A stretch of DNA of 64,000 nucleotides, from positions 620,001 through 684,000 of the forward strand of contig NZ_FNUD01000002.1 in assembly GCF_900106095.1 (NCBI RefSeq). The letters run 5' to 3'. Numbering within the stretch: the stretch's first letter is position 1; each line of letters opens with the position of its first letter. The notes under the pieces are model-generated. The model did no database searches and had not been told where the DNA came from. It saw nothing but the letters and a program-made list of their open reading frames with translations. Shown piece after piece: positions 31,845 to 41,720 of this stretch. This stretch comes from Pseudomonas deceptionensis (GTDB taxonomy: Bacteria; Pseudomonadota; Gammaproteobacteria; Pseudomonadales; Pseudomonadaceae). A program made the translations under genes and the position numbers.

Positions 31845-32252
31845 TCACTCCCCGCCACTGGCGTCATGGAACTGATGCAATTGGCGCCGTTGTTTCTTGG
31901 TTGGCTTGCCATCGGTGCTGATGCCCATGGCTCCGGACTTGCGCATGGCCGCTGCATTTTCGCGCTTGGCGATGCTTTGTTCGGTTTCGGCGTACAGCAA
32001 CTGGGCTTCCGGGGCGCCACGGCGCACCACCGATAGCGCTTTGACTTCTACCGTGCGCTCTTCAAGGCCCACACGAATTTGCAGCTCGTCGCCCAAGCGC
32101 GGCTCTTTGCTCGGCTTGCAACGTTCGCCGCGGCAATGCACTTTGCCGCTTTCAATGGCGGCTTTCGCCAGTGCACGGGTTTTGTAAAAACGCGCTGCCC
32201 AGAGCCACTTATCCAGGCGAACCTTATCGTCCTCTTCGTGCTTTTGCGCCAC
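31845..32252 (-). CDS. hslR: Ribosome-associated heat shock protein 15
   Basis: Hsp15 rescues stalled 50S subunits carrying peptidyl-tRNA after heat damage. 135 residues: an S4 RNA-binding domain (about 10-70; VRLDKWLWAARFYKTRALAKAAIESGKV) and a basic C-terminal tail (about 100-125; GKPTKKQRRQLHQFHD). Usual length and architecture. Precedes hslO, a common pairing in pseudomonads and enterics. Confidence 0.95.
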   Translation of the reverse strand: MAQKHEEDDKVRLDKWLWAARFYKTRALAKAAIESGKVHCRGERCKPSKEPRLGDELQIRVGLEERTVEVKALSVVRRGAPEAQLLYAETEQSIAKRENAAAMRKSGAMGISTDGKPTKKQRRQLHQFHDASGGE

Positions 32253-32400
32253 TGGAATTCCTCTTCACTTAAATAGTCAGAACAGTACTACTACTTGCGA
32301 TGAACAACTGAAGCAATTGGCCCGATAGAATGCCCGCCTGCCAAATAGCGTGCACGTAGATAACTGTCGCCATTTGCCGGATATTCTGCGTGAATACCCA

Positions 32401-32461
32401 TAGGGGCTGTTGACGTTTCGTTGTGGCCGCGCGTGTCACAACGAAACCTCAACAGCCCCTA
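32401..32461. repeat. 61-base near-perfect hairpin between hslR and rimB
   Basis: Arms 32401-32425 and 32437-32461 are inverse copies over 25 bases with a single mismatch (TAGGGGCTGTTGA, then GTTTCGTTGTG); loop GCCGCGCGTGT. No T-run. Not related to the REP families A-C here. It lies between divergent genes. Could be one of the larger inverted repeats known in P. fluorescens genomes, a miniature element or a structured 5' leader. The rest of the 294-base gap shows no gene. Confidence 0.7.
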
Positions 32462-32546
32462 GTACGCTGTCAAATCGGCTTCGCCGGTTGCTTTACCTGC
32501 AGGGTTCCTCCTGCGGCCTGAATACGTTAATCGCTGGTTACTTATA

Positions 32547-33029
32547 TTGAAGACTTTTGATCACTTGGCCGTTGTCGGTCTGCGCGAGTGGGTGGCGCTT
32601 CCCGATTTGGGAGTCGCGGGCCTGCGGGCGAAAATCGACACCGGCGCCAGTACTTCCAGCCTGCACGCCACCGAAATCGAGCCGTTTGAGCGCGATGGTG
32701 TCGAGTGGGTACGTTTCAATGCCCATCTGGGCACGTTGGTGCAATTGCGTCATCGTCGCTGTGAAGCGCCTTTGGTGGCGATTAAAACCATCAAAAGCTC
32801 CAACGGCCACACACAGGTTCGTTACGTGATCCGCACCGGCCTGGCGCTGGGTGACCGGGTCTGGCAGGTCGAGTTCACGCTCGCTTGCCGAAAATCGATG
32901 CGTTATCGCCTGTTGCTGGGCTCAAAAGCCCTGGTTCACGGCCAGTTGGTCGTCAATCCGGCACTGAAATACATACAAGACAAGCCGGTTTTTCCGGTCA
33001 CTACTACCTCTGCCACAGGTGTTGCATGA
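32547..33029 (+). CDS. rimB: RimB, retropepsin-like aspartic protease
   Basis: 160 residues of the DUF785/RimB family with a retropepsin-like fold. [22 protein letters not shown] holds the catalytic-type DTGAS. In P. fluorescens RimB is reported to work with RimK, trimming the poly-glutamate tail that RimK adds to ribosomal protein RpsF. Starts at TTG (family N-terminus [15 protein letters not shown]). The stop overlaps the rimK ATG. No rimA-like frame is visible upstream, where the long hairpin lies. Confidence 0.88.
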   Translation: MKTFDHLAVVGLREWVALPDLGVAGLRAKIDTGASTSSLHATEIEPFERDGVEWVRFNAHLGTLVQLRHRRCEAPLVAIKTIKSSNGHTQVRYVIRTGLALGDRVWQVEFTLACRKSMRYRLLLGSKALVHGQLVVNPALKYIQDKPVFPVTTTSATGVA

Positions 33030-33931
33030 AGATCGCTGTGCTGTCGCGTAACCCGCGTCTGTATTCCACTCGTCGTCTGGTTGAAGCCGGTACTGAACGT
33101 GGCCATGAAATGGTAGTGATCGATACCCTGCGCGCCTATATGAACATTGCCAGTCATAAGCCGCAGATTCACTACCGCGGAAAGCCGCTCGAAGGTTTCG
33201 ACGCCGTGATCCCGCGTATTGGAGCCTCGGTCACTTTCTATGGCTGTGCGGTGTTGCGCCAGTTCGAAATGATGGGGGTTTTCCCGCTCAACGAATCGGT
33301 GGCAATTGCCCGTTCACGGGACAAACTGCGCTCGCTGCAGCTGTTGTCGCGTCGGGGGCTGGGTTTGCCGGTAACGGGTTTTGCCCACTCGCCGGATGAC
33401 ATCCCCGACCTGATCGAGATGGTCAACGGTGCCCCGCTGGTGATCAAGGTGCTGGAAGGCACGCAAGGTATCGGCGTGGTGCTGTGTGAAACCGCCACCG
33501 CCGCCGAGTCGGTGATTGAAGCCTTTATGGGGCTCAAGCAAAACATCATGGTGCAGGAGTACATCAAGGAAGCCGGCGGGGCTGATATTCGCTGCTTCGT
33601 GGTCGGGGACAAGGTTATCGCGGCCATGAAGCGTCAGGCCAAACCGGGAGAGTTCCGCTCCAACCTGCATCGGGGCGGCAGCGCCAGCCTGATCAAGATC
33701 ACCCCCGAAGAACGCATGACCGCTATTCGCGCGGCCAAAGTCATGGGGTTGAGCGTGGCGGGTGTCGATATCCTGCGCTCCAACCACGGCCCGTTGGTGC
33801 TGGAAGTCAACTCGTCACCAGGGCTGGAAGGCATTGAAACCACCACAGGCAAGGACGTGGCAGGCATCATCATTCAGCATCTGGAGAAAAACAGCAGCCC
33901 GCATATGACGCGCACCAAAGGCAAAGGCTGA
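33026..33931 (+). CDS. rimK: Ribosomal protein S6--L-glutamate ligase RimK
   Basis: ATP-grasp ligase that adds glutamates to the C-terminus of ribosomal protein S6. 301 residues. Opening [20 protein letters not shown]-grasp segments [17 protein letters not shown] and [20 protein letters not shown], and the magnesium site [15 protein letters not shown] match the family. ATG overlaps the rimB stop (ATGA), so the two are coupled. In P. fluorescens RimK affects the proteome during plant colonisation. Confidence 0.96.
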   Translation: MKIAVLSRNPRLYSTRRLVEAGTERGHEMVVIDTLRAYMNIASHKPQIHYRGKPLEGFDAVIPRIGASVTFYGCAVLRQFEMMGVFPLNESVAIARSRDKLRSLQLLSRRGLGLPVTGFAHSPDDIPDLIEMVNGAPLVIKVLEGTQGIGVVLCETATAAESVIEAFMGLKQNIMVQEYIKEAGGADIRCFVVGDKVIAAMKRQAKPGEFRSNLHRGGSASLIKITPEERMTAIRAAKVMGLSVAGVDILRSNHGPLVLEVNSSPGLEGIETTTGKDVAGIIIQHLEKNSSPHMTRTKGKG

Positions 33932-33937
33932 TTGCCC

Positions 33938-33968
33938 CTGTAGCAGCTGCCGGAGGCAGCTGCTACGC
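33938..33968. repeat. REP singlet, family B, between rimK and envZ
   Basis: CTGTAGCAGCTGCC, GGAG-type loop, GGCAGCTGCTACGCG: a short perfect hairpin between two convergent stops, sequence-related to the pair at 4501-4636. Confidence 0.75.
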
Positions 33969-33980
33969 GGATTCCCTGCC

Positions 33981-35294
33981 CTACACCGCTCCGCGCGGCA
34001 ACATAAGCCCCAGCGGCAGGCGTACACGGGCTTCCAGGCCGCCGCCGCTGCGGTTACGCAACTCGACATTGCCACCATGCATGGAGGCAATGCGCTTGAC
34101 GATCGCAAGGCCCAATCCCGTGCCTTTGCCGCCACGGGCACGGTCGCCGCGTATGAACGGATTGAAGATATCTTCAAGCTCCGAAGGGTCAATCCCTGCT
34201 CCCCGGTCCATCACGCTCAGCACCACGTACGGTGCACTGACGTCTCCAGACACATAAGCCGCAACCTCAACGTCTTCGCCCGCATGGTGCAAGGCATTGC
34301 CGATCAGATTGTTAAGCAGGCGCTTCATCGATACCCGACGCAACGCAAACGGCTGGATCGGCTGCAAGCGCAAACGCACCTGCTCGCCGCTCTGGTTGTA
34401 GGGCGCCACCACTTCGCGGATCAGATCACACAGATCAACTTCTTCGACCGGCTCATCGCGCCCGTCACGAATAAAGGCCAGGAATTGATCGAGGATTGCG
34501 TCCATGTCTTCAATGTCACGCACCATATCGTCCGTAAGGTCGGTGTGGTTGCCCATGAGCTCCAGAGAGAGGCGCAAACGGGTCAGCGGTGTTCGCAGGT
34601 CATGGGACACGCCCGCGAGCATCAGCTCACGCTCGCGGCCTGCCTGCTCGACATCTTCAGCCATCTGATTGAACGCGCTGTATACCTCGGTCATCTCGCT
34701 GGGCGTGTCGCTGATCGGCAAGCGCACACTACGCCCCTGCCCTAGCTGGCGCGCCGCATACACCAGACGCTTGAGCGGCTGATTGAGCTGGCTGACGAAA
34801 ATCCACGCCGACGCGGTGGATAACAAGCCGATGGCCAGGAACCAGCCCAGTACGTTCCAGATTTTCTGCCCGCGAAGCGGATGCGGATACAGTGGCACTT
34901 TCAGCCAGCCATCACCCAGGCTCGGGGCACGTACCCAGAGCGCAGGGGACGTATGCATGCGCAAGCGGACTTCAGTGTCAGGGCCAAGTTCGGCCTGCAT
35001 CTGACGCTGATAAATTTCGCTGTAAGGCCAGTGCTGCTCACCCTCGGGCACACCGCCGCCCACGACGCGTACCAGGTCGACAGCATCGATAATTTTATTG
35101 CGATTTTCTTCATCCACCGCCCAGTAAGCGCGCAGGGTCAGTGCCACACCGTGGCTGTATTGGCGGTCGACCAATACGTCCTCGTTCATGAGCAGATAGA
35201 CCAGCGTCAGCGCCTTGGAAAACAGGACGACTATCAGGACGAGCCAGAGTGTGCGGGAGAAGAAACTTTGGGGAAACCAGAGAGGGGTTTTCAT
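33981..35294 (-). CDS. envZ: Sensor histidine kinase EnvZ (AmgS-type)
   Basis: Membrane histidine kinase of 437 residues: TM1 about 13-35, periplasmic domain about 36-145, TM2 about 147-168, HAMP about 170-222, HisKA with H-box LAGVSHDLRTPLTRLRL (His231), and HATPase with N-box LLNNLIGNALHHAGED and G-box GKGTGLGLAIVKRI. Partner of OmpR just upstream. In P. aeruginosa the orthologous pair is known as AmgRS, a membrane-stress system tied to aminoglycoside tolerance. The gap to ompR is 114 bases, wider than the usual overlap of the pair. Confidence 0.94.
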   Translation of the reverse strand: MKTPLWFPQSFFSRTLWLVLIVVLFSKALTLVYLLMNEDVLVDRQYSHGVALTLRAYWAVDEENRNKIIDAVDLVRVVGGGVPEGEQHWPYSEIYQRQMQAELGPDTEVRLRMHTSPALWVRAPSLGDGWLKVPLYPHPLRGQKIWNVLGWFLAIGLLSTASAWIFVSQLNQPLKRLVYAARQLGQGRSVRLPISDTPSEMTEVYSAFNQMAEDVEQAGRERELMLAGVSHDLRTPLTRLRLSLELMGNHTDLTDDMVRDIEDMDAILDQFLAFIRDGRDEPVEEVDLCDLIREVVAPYNQSGEQVRLRLQPIQPFALRRVSMKRLLNNLIGNALHHAGEDVEVAAYVSGDVSAPYVVLSVMDRGAGIDPSELEDIFNPFIRGDRARGGKGTGLGLAIVKRIASMHGGNVELRNRSGGGLEARVRLPLGLMLPRGAV

Positions 35295-35408
35295 AGGCAG
35301 CCGTTTCTACACTTTGCAGGAACGAGCCCTGAGGCCCGCAAAAAAATGAATCACGAGCCATTCAGGTACCGAAAGGCACCTGCATGGCCCGCTCCTACAA
35401 GTGATCTG

Positions 35409-36149
35409 TTACTTGGTGGCATTACCATCTGGCACAAACACATAACCTACGCCCCAGACGGTCTGGATATAACGCGGTTTGGACGGGTCAGGCTCAATCA
35501 TGCGGCGCAAACGCGAGATCTGGACGTCGATGGAACGCTCCAGTGCATCCCACTCGCGACCACGGGCCAGGTTCATCAGCTTGTCGCGGGTCAACGGCTC
35601 TCGCGCATGCATCACCAGGGCTTTAAGCACCGCAAACTCACCTGTGGTGAGCATGTGAACTTCGTCACCACGCTTGAGTTCACGAGTCGCCAGGCTCAGT
35701 TCGTAATCACCGAACGTCACGCTTTCGTCTTCGCTGCCCGGCGCACCCGGTACCGGAGCCGACTGGCGGCGCAGTACAGCGCGCACCCGTGCCATCAGTT
35801 CATCCGGGTTGAACGGTTTGGCCAGGTAATCGTCAGCGCCCAGCTCCAGGCCCTTGATACGGCTCAGCTCATCGCCCTTCGCGGTCAGCATGATGATTGG
35901 CACCCGATTGCCCGCTGCACGCAGACGGCGGCAGGCGGACAAGCCGTCTTCGCCGGGCAGCATCAAATCCAGTACCACCAGATTGAATACCTCACGAGCC
36001 AGCAAACGATCCATTTGCTCGACGTTCGGCACAGCGCGGGCGCGATAGCCCTTGCTGACGAAGAAACGTTCCAGCAGGCTGCTCAGCCCCGGGTCGTCAT
36101 CAACGATAAGAATTTTTTCGCCTTCAGCCGTTTGTGCAATGCTGCTCAT
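35409..36149 (-). CDS. ompR: Response regulator OmpR (AmgR-type)
   Basis: OmpR-family DNA-binding response regulator, 246 residues. Receiver domain about 11-130 with acidic pocket IVDDDP (17-20), phosphoacceptor Asp61 in NLVVLDLMLPGEDG and conserved Lys in YLAKPFNPDEL. C-terminal winged helix about 150-240 (REPLTRDKLMNLARGREWDALERSIDVQISRLR; quoted in part). First gene of the ompR-envZ unit. Upstream 36150-36506 is its likely promoter region, shared with divergent tex. Confidence 0.96.
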   Translation of the reverse strand: MSSIAQTAEGEKILIVDDDPGLSSLLERFFVSKGYRARAVPNVEQMDRLLAREVFNLVVLDLMLPGEDGLSACRRLRAAGNRVPIIMLTAKGDELSRIKGLELGADDYLAKPFNPDELMARVRAVLRRQSAPVPGAPGSEDESVTFGDYELSLATRELKRGDEVHMLTTGEFAVLKALVMHAREPLTRDKLMNLARGREWDALERSIDVQISRLRRMIEPDPSKPRYIQTVWGVGYVFVPDGNATK

Positions 36150-36506
36150 TAGATGCTCCTGTGATCTCGGCGCGCATTATGGCTTAGCTGCTGTCATACG
36201 CATGGTGTGCATTGTTAGCAGATTTTTCCTCTACAAACAGCAGACCAATCAATGAGGCCGTAGCCTGCAGTCCCCTGAATCCGGGAACGCTGGTTATAAT
36301 GCGCCGCCTTTTGTGTCAGGCAACCTCGAATTTTCAATGTTTGCGCCAGGATTTATTTTTTCAACACCCGGCGTAATCAGCTGACTTCACGGGTCAACAG
36401 GCTGCCCTTTTGGCCCAGGTAGCGGCGCCCTCCAGGCCGCTCAACCAGCCTCGCAAGCCTCAAGCCCGGGCATGCGAGCCTGCATCACAATTTGTCAGGT
36501 GGTTTT
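36150..36506. other. Non-coding gap between ompR and tex
   Basis: 357 bases between divergent genes. A clear TATAAT at 36295-36300 could be the -10 of a rightward promoter for tex, giving a leader of about 200 bases; its -35 is not convincing. No coding frame, repeat or terminator is seen. Confidence 0.5.
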
Positions 36507-38828
36507 ATGGACAGCATCAACAGCCGCATCGCCGAAGAACTTGGCGTGCGCCCGCAGCAGGTCGAAGCGGCCGTCGCTCTTCTGGATGAAGGCTCCACCG
36601 TACCCTTCATCTCTCGCTACCGTAAGGAAGTGACCGGCAGCCTGGATGACACCCAGTTACGTCATCTGGAAGAACGCCTGCGCTATCTGCGTGAACTCGA
36701 CGAACGGCGCCTGAGCATCCTCGCCAGCATCGAAGAGCAAGGCAAGCTGACCCCGGAGCTGGCTCGCGACATCAAACTCGCCGAGACCAAAACCCGCCTC
36801 GAAGACTTGTACCTGCCGTACAAGCAAAAGCGCCGCACCAAGGGTCAGATCGCCTTGGAAGCCGGCCTCGGCGAACTGGCTGATGGCCTGTTCAACGACC
36901 CGACACTCAATCCTGAAACCGAAGCTGCCCGCTTTGTCGACGCCGAAAAAGGCGTGGCCGACGTCAAGGCTGCCCTCGATGGCGCCAAGTACATCCTCAT
37001 GGAGCGCTTCGCCGAAGACGCCAGCCTGCTGGATAAACTGCGCAGCTTCCTCAAGCAGGAAGCCATCCTCAGCGCCCGCGTAATTCCTGGCAAAGAAGAG
37101 GAAGGCTCGAAGTTTCGCGACTACTTCGAGCACGATGAGCCGCTCAAAAGCATGCCGTCACACCGTGCGCTGGCGATTTTCCGTGGCCGCAACGAAGGCA
37201 TTCTCAGCTCTTCGCTCAAGGTCGGTGAAGAACTGCCCGGCACCATGCACCCTGGCGAGATGATGATTGCCGAGCGTTTCGGCCTGCAAAACCAGAACCG
37301 CCCGGCTGACAAGTGGCTGAGCGAAGTGGTGCGCTGGACCTGGAAGGTCAAGCTCTATACCCACCTCGAAACCGACTTGCTGGGTGAGCTGCGCGACGGC
37401 GCCGAAACCGAAGCGATCAACGTATTCGCCCACAACCTGCACGACCTGCTGCTGGCTGCACCGGCCGGCCCGCGGGCCACACTGGGGCTGGACCCGGGCC
37501 TGCGCACCGGCTGCAAACTGGCCGTGGTTGATGCCACCGGCAAAATGCTGGAATACGCCACCGTTTACCCGCACGTGCCGCACAACAAGTGGGATCAGAC
37601 CATCGCCGTCATGGCCGCCCTGTGCGCCAAGCACTCGGTCGAGCTGATTGCCATCGGAAACGGTACCGCCAGCCGCGAAAGCGACAAGCTGGTCGCTGAC
37701 CTGATCAAGAAATACCCGGCGCTGAAAGTCACCAAGGTGATGGTGTCCGAAGCCGGTGCTTCGGTGTATTCGGCCTCGGAACTGGCCGCCAAGGAATTCC
37801 CGGATCTGGATGTATCGATCCGTGGCGCAGTATCGATCGCCCGCCGCCTGCAAGACCCGTTGGCCGAGCTGGTGAAAATCGACCCTAAATCCATCGGTGT
37901 CGGCCAGTACCAGCACGATGTGTCCCAGCTCAAGCTGGCACGCGGCCTGGACGCAGTGGTGGAAGACTGCGTAAACGCCGTGGGCGTGGACGTAAACACC
38001 GCGTCCGTGGCGCTGCTGGCCCGCATCTCGGGCCTCAATGCCACGCTAGCGCAAAACATCGTGAGCCATCGCGATGAAAACGGCGCTTTCAAAACCCGTG
38101 CCGCACTGAAAAAAGTCAGCCGCCTGGGCGAAAAAACCTTTGAGCAGGCCGCCGGCTTTTTGCGCGTCATGAATGGCGACAACCCGCTGGACAGCTCGGC
38201 GGTTCACCCCGAAGCCTACCCGCTGGTCAAGCGTATTGCGGCCGACACCGACCGCGACATTCGTTCGCTGATCGGTGACGCGAGCTTCCTCAAGCGCCTT
38301 GATCCAAAGAAATTCACCGACGAAACCTTCGGCCTGCCGACCGTCACCGACATTCTGCAAGAGCTGGAAAAACCTGGCCGCGACCCGCGTCCCGAGTTCA
38401 AGACCGCCGAGTTCCAGGAAGGCGTTGAAGACCTCAAGGACTTGCAGCTGGGCATGATTCTGGAAGGTGTTGTCACTAACGTGACCAACTTCGGTGCCTT
38501 CGTCGATATCGGCGTGCATCAGGACGGTCTGGTGCATATCTCGGCATTGTCCGAGAAGTTCATCAAGGACCCGCGTGAAGCGGTGAAAGCCGGTGACGTC
38601 GTCAAGGTCAAGGTCATGGAAATCGACATTCCGCGCAAACGCGTAGGCCTGTCGATGCGCATGAGCGATACCCCCGGCGAGAAAATCGACGGCGCTCGCG
38701 GTGCCCGCCCGGGTTCCGCTCCGCGCCAGCAAAGCACTGCACCACGCAAGGAAAGCGTAGCCGCAGCACCGAGCAATCATGCGATGGCCTCGCTGTTTGC
38801 CAACGCCAAACAGCTGAAGAAACGCTGA
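36507..38828 (+). CDS. tex: Transcription accessory protein Tex
   Basis: Conserved nucleic-acid-binding protein of 773 residues, thought to act on transcription complexes and RNA. Order of domains: N-terminal HTH-like (about 1-190), YqgF RNase H-like (about 325-450; [21 protein letters not shown]), helix-hairpin-helix region (about 490-560), and a C-terminal S1 RNA-binding domain (about 650-720; [20 protein letters not shown]). Starts at ATG 36507 with AGGTGG five bases upstream; an upstream TTG is rejected. Coupled to the next gene by TGATG. Confidence 0.96.
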   Translation: MDSINSRIAEELGVRPQQVEAAVALLDEGSTVPFISRYRKEVTGSLDDTQLRHLEERLRYLRELDERRLSILASIEEQGKLTPELARDIKLAETKTRLEDLYLPYKQKRRTKGQIALEAGLGELADGLFNDPTLNPETEAARFVDAEKGVADVKAALDGAKYILMERFAEDASLLDKLRSFLKQEAILSARVIPGKEEEGSKFRDYFEHDEPLKSMPSHRALAIFRGRNEGILSSSLKVGEELPGTMHPGEMMIAERFGLQNQNRPADKWLSEVVRWTWKVKLYTHLETDLLGELRDGAETEAINVFAHNLHDLLLAAPAGPRATLGLDPGLRTGCKLAVVDATGKMLEYATVYPHVPHNKWDQTIAVMAALCAKHSVELIAIGNGTASRESDKLVADLIKKYPALKVTKVMVSEAGASVYSASELAAKEFPDLDVSIRGAVSIARRLQDPLAELVKIDPKSIGVGQYQHDVSQLKLARGLDAVVEDCVNAVGVDVNTASVALLARISGLNATLAQNIVSHRDENGAFKTRAALKKVSRLGEKTFEQAAGFLRVMNGDNPLDSSAVHPEAYPLVKRIAADTDRDIRSLIGDASFLKRLDPKKFTDETFGLPTVTDILQELEKPGRDPRPEFKTAEFQEGVEDLKDLQLGMILEGVVTNVTNFGAFVDIGVHQDGLVHISALSEKFIKDPREAVKAGDVVKVKVMEIDIPRKRVGLSMRMSDTPGEKIDGARGARPGSAPRQQSTAPRKESVAAAPSNHAMASLFANAKQLKKR

Positions 38829-39211
38829 TGGAGCTCCCGGACGGCCTGACCCAAAGCGCTTTCAGCGAGTTGATCGGTTGCCGCGTGCAGTCCGTGGAAG
38901 ACGGCGTGGCGCACGTAGCGCTCAGCCTGGAGCCACAATTGCGCAACCGGGGTGGCAAGCTGCACGGGGGGGCGCTGTTCAGCCTGGTGGATATCAGCAT
39001 GGGGCTGGCGTGTTCCAGCTCCCATGGGTTCGATCAGCAAAGCGCTACCATCGAGTGCAAGATCAACTACATCCGCGCGGTGTCTGAAGGCGAGGTCCTG
39101 TGCATCGCCAAAGTCATCCACCCCGGCCGACGCACACTGGTGGTCGAAGCGGATGTATTCCAGAACGACAAACTGGTCGCAAAAGCACAAGGCACCTTCG
39201 CTGTCCTGTAG
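38828..39211 (+). CDS. PaaI-type hotdog thioesterase
   Basis: 127 residues, single hotdog domain of the acyl-CoA thioesterase PaaI/YbgC-like group. GGKLHGGALFSLVDISMGLACSS holds the conserved HGG and the catalytic Asp; TIECKINYIRAVSEGEVLCIAKV is the typical following strand. Its ATG overlaps the tex stop (TGATG), so it is translated with tex. The substrate is unknown. Confidence 0.9.
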   Translation: MELPDGLTQSAFSELIGCRVQSVEDGVAHVALSLEPQLRNRGGKLHGGALFSLVDISMGLACSSSHGFDQQSATIECKINYIRAVSEGEVLCIAKVIHPGRRTLVVEADVFQNDKLVAKAQGTFAVL

Positions 39212-39411
39212 CCGCCACCGGGCATTTTGAGTTAATTTCGGCACTGCTAATGCGGTGCCGAAATGCGCTTGGAGCGCTCAGGGGCCAAAACAGGGACGGG
39301 GCCAAAGCAGTATCAACAAAAGCCAGGCGACCACGCCGGTTTCAACTTCACCCTTGTAGACCGTCCTGACCACCCCCATATTGGGGCGACTGACGCGTGA
39401 AGGAATCCAAC

Positions 39412-40995
39412 TTGAGCCAACTTCTCAACCGCCGCCTGGCTCTGCTCAGCGAGCGCACTAACCTCACTCTGCTTGAGCAATGCCTGCACGGCATCGAGCG
39501 CGAATGCCTGCGCGTCACGGCTGATGCTCGCCTGGCGCAGACTCCGCACCCCGAAGAACTGGGCTCGGCCCTCACCAACGATCAAATCACCACCGACTAT
39601 TCCGAGTCGCTGCTGGAGTTCATCACCCCGGCCCTGCCCGACCCGGCAGAGACGCTGGCCAGCCTCGACAAGATTCACCGCTTTGCCTACAGCAAGCTCG
39701 GCAACGAGTTCCTGTGGAGCCCTTCGATGCCGTGCCCGCTGCCGGCCGAAGAAGACATCCCGATTGCCTACTACGGTACGTCCAACATCGGGCAGCTCAA
39801 GTACGTGTATCGCAAGGGCCTGGCCCTGCGTTACGGCAAGACCATGCAGTGCATCGCCGGTATCCACTACAACTTCTCCCTGCCCGAGGCCTTGTGGCCT
39901 GTGCTGATGCAGGCTGAAGGCTTTGTCGGTACCGAACGCGACTATCAATCGAACGCCTACATTGCCCTGATTCGCAACTTCCGCCGTTACAGCTGGCTGC
40001 TGATGTACCTGTTCGGCGCCTCGCCTGCGCTGGATGCAGGCTTCCTGCGGGGCCGTTCGCACCAGTTGGAGCAACTGGACGCCGACACGCTCTACCTGCC
40101 GTACGCCACCAGCCTGCGCATGAGCGACCTGGGTTACCAGAGCAACGCCCAGGCCGGCCTGACACCGTGCTACAACGACCTCGACAGCTACACCGACAGC
40201 CTGCGCAAAGCAGTGGCCACACCTTACGCGCCCTATGTTGAAATCGGCACGCACAAGGATGGCGAATGGGTGCAGCTGAACACCAACATTCTGCAAATCG
40301 AAAACGAGTACTACTCCAACATCCGCCCCAAGCGCGTGACCTATACCGGCGAACGGCCGATTCAGGCGCTGGTGTCCCGTGGCGTGCAGTACGTTGAAGT
40401 ACGCTTGCTCGACATCAACCCGTTCCTGCCTGTGGGCATCGACCTGCCGGAGGCCCGTTTCCTGGATGCCTTCCTGCTGTATTGCGCGCTGCAAGAAAGC
40501 CCGCAATTCGATAGCCCGGAATGCGGCAGCTGCACGTCGAACTTCCTGAGCGTGGTCAAGGAAGGTCGCCGTCCGGGCCTGCAATTGCAGCGTGATGGCG
40601 CAGCAGTCGACATGAAGGAATGGGCGGCAGAACTGCTGGAGAAGATCGCTCCGCTGGCGGCCCTGCTCGACCAGAGCCATGGCGGCGACACCCACAGCAA
40701 AGCGCTCGACGACCAGCTTGCCAAAATCAGGGACGTTTCACTGACGCCGTCTGCCAAAGTGTTGGCCAGCATGGCTGAGCACAAGGAAAGCTTCGCCCAG
40801 TTCTCGATGCGTCAAAGCCAGGCCCATGCCGAGTTCTTCCGCAGCGAGCCCTTGAGCCCTGAAGACCAGGCTGCATTCGAGGAAAAAGCCCGCAAGTCAC
40901 TGCTCGAACAAGCCCAGACCGAACAAACGGAAGAAGGCGACTTTGACCTGTTTGTGGCCTCGTATCAGGCGAGTATTTTGGCGATCAGTAACTAA
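39412..40995 (+). CDS. gshA: Glutamate--cysteine ligase
   Basis: First enzyme of glutathione synthesis (glutamate + cysteine + ATP). 527 residues of the gamma-proteobacterial type: [61 protein letters not shown] and [16 protein letters not shown] are diagnostic. I prefer TTG 39412 (AAGGA seven bases upstream; N-terminus [11 protein letters not shown] as in relatives). GTG 39397 would add five residues. Confidence 0.96.
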   Translation: MSQLLNRRLALLSERTNLTLLEQCLHGIERECLRVTADARLAQTPHPEELGSALTNDQITTDYSESLLEFITPALPDPAETLASLDKIHRFAYSKLGNEFLWSPSMPCPLPAEEDIPIAYYGTSNIGQLKYVYRKGLALRYGKTMQCIAGIHYNFSLPEALWPVLMQAEGFVGTERDYQSNAYIALIRNFRRYSWLLMYLFGASPALDAGFLRGRSHQLEQLDADTLYLPYATSLRMSDLGYQSNAQAGLTPCYNDLDSYTDSLRKAVATPYAPYVEIGTHKDGEWVQLNTNILQIENEYYSNIRPKRVTYTGERPIQALVSRGVQYVEVRLLDINPFLPVGIDLPEARFLDAFLLYCALQESPQFDSPECGSCTSNFLSVVKEGRRPGLQLQRDGAAVDMKEWAAELLEKIAPLAALLDQSHGGDTHSKALDDQLAKIRDVSLTPSAKVLASMAEHKESFAQFSMRQSQAHAEFFRSEPLSPEDQAAFEEKARKSLLEQAQTEQTEEGDFDLFVASYQASILAISN

Positions 40996-41055
40996 AAACC
41001 CCCTCAACCTAGCCCTCTCCCGGAGGGCGAGGGGACTGATCGGTGGTGCTCGTGC
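40996..41055. repeat. Dispersed intergenic repeat, family C, copy 2 (partial)
   Basis: Starts one base after the gshA stop: CCCCCTCAACCTAGCCCTCTCCCGGAGGGCGAGGGGACTGATCGG in fragments matches the left arm of the blocks at 2667 and 60120; the right arm is missing or decayed. Confidence 0.65.
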
Positions 41056-41132
41056 GAGCGCGTAGGTCAGTTCCTACGACCACTGAGGCAAGGGACGGCT
41101 TCCGAGTTTTGAAGTCAGGCGTACTGTGCACC

Positions 41133-41340
41133 GTCACTGAAAAAAACAGTGACCGGGCATGAGAATCCGATGAACAATATCGAACTGAACGCCATCGCAA
41201 GATGGCATTCATTGTGTACAGTCCAACGTGTTATGGCGGCTGTGCGCGGGAGGCCTTTGTGCCTGCCGGGGTTCCTATTGTCCCGATTCTCAGCCCGCGT
41301 ACGGCTGCCACCATTTGCCTGAGAACCAAAAGTGGCAGCT
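41133..41340 (+). ncRNA. Candidate structured regulatory leader of the DUF3077-type gene
   Basis: Four helices can be drawn. (1) GTCACTG/CAGTGAC with A7 loop, 41133-41153. (2) GCCATC-GCAA-GATGGC, a GNRA tetraloop hairpin, 41191-41206. (3) A three-way junction: a 17-bp closing stem 41234-41250 with 41294-41310 (all pairs Watson-Crick or G-U), enclosing hairpins AGGC...GCCT (41251-41264) and CGGG...CCCG (41267-41285). (4) GCTGCCAC 41304-41311 can instead pair with GTGGCAGC 41332-41339, excluding the closing stem. Helix 4 ends 12 bases before the Shine-Dalgarno AGGAG. The design is switch-like. A 50-codon frame (ATG 41170 to TGA 41322) overlaps it and may be a leader peptide or chance. Confidence 0.5.
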
Positions 41341-41364
41341 CTAAATCCCATAGGAGCGCACTCA

Positions 41365-41628
41365 ATGGTTGATCATCCCCCAATCAAAACCCTCGGCACC
41401 GTCACCTTCGGCCCATGCGGCCAGGACAACCACGATCTGTTTCGCGTCAACCCCGACATACCCCTGCGCCAGGCGCTGGAACAGGTGTCGACGTTGCTGT
41501 ATTGCGCAAAAAAACTGGCGCTGGATGCCGCGCTGGACAAGGACTGTCAGCGCCATGCCTGGGCTTCGCATTACTTGTGCGACATGGGCAAGGCGGTGAT
41601 TGATGATGTGTGTTTGCGGGAGTTTTGA
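41365..41628 (+). CDS. Small DUF3077-type protein
   Basis: 87 residues from ATG 41365 (AGGAG eight bases upstream). It resembles the small Pseudomonas proteins of the DUF3077 group: KTLGTVTF near the start, a helix-rich middle LRQALEQVSTLLYCAKKLALDAALD, and a C-terminal helix with AWASHYLCDMGKAVIDDV. No signal peptide, membrane segment or catalytic motif is visible. Function unknown. It stands alone behind an unusually structured leader (41133-41340), which suggests RNA-level control. Confidence 0.8.
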   Translation: MVDHPPIKTLGTVTFGPCGQDNHDLFRVNPDIPLRQALEQVSTLLYCAKKLALDAALDKDCQRHAWASHYLCDMGKAVIDDVCLREF

Positions 41629-41644
41629 CGGGGCTTGTTGAGCC

Positions 41645-41699
41645 CTGTGGGAGCGAGCCTGCTCGCGAAAGTCATCGCGAGCAGGCTCGCTCCCACAGT
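41645..41699. repeat. REP hairpin, family A, downstream of argA
   Basis: CTGTGGGAGCGAGCCTGCTC, short spacer AAAGTCATC, inverse GCGAGCAGGCTCGCTCCCAC. Sits between the convergent small gene and argA. Confidence 0.85.
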
Positions 41700-41720
41700 T
41701 GAATTGTTCCTCGTCAGCGG

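Noticed and set aside
32253..32546. A rimA gene before rimB
   Set aside because: No open frame of useful length with a ribosome site is present; the space is taken by the long hairpin.
36492..36506. TTG start five codons upstream for tex
   Set aside because: The AGGTGG lies inside this extension and serves the ATG at 36507.
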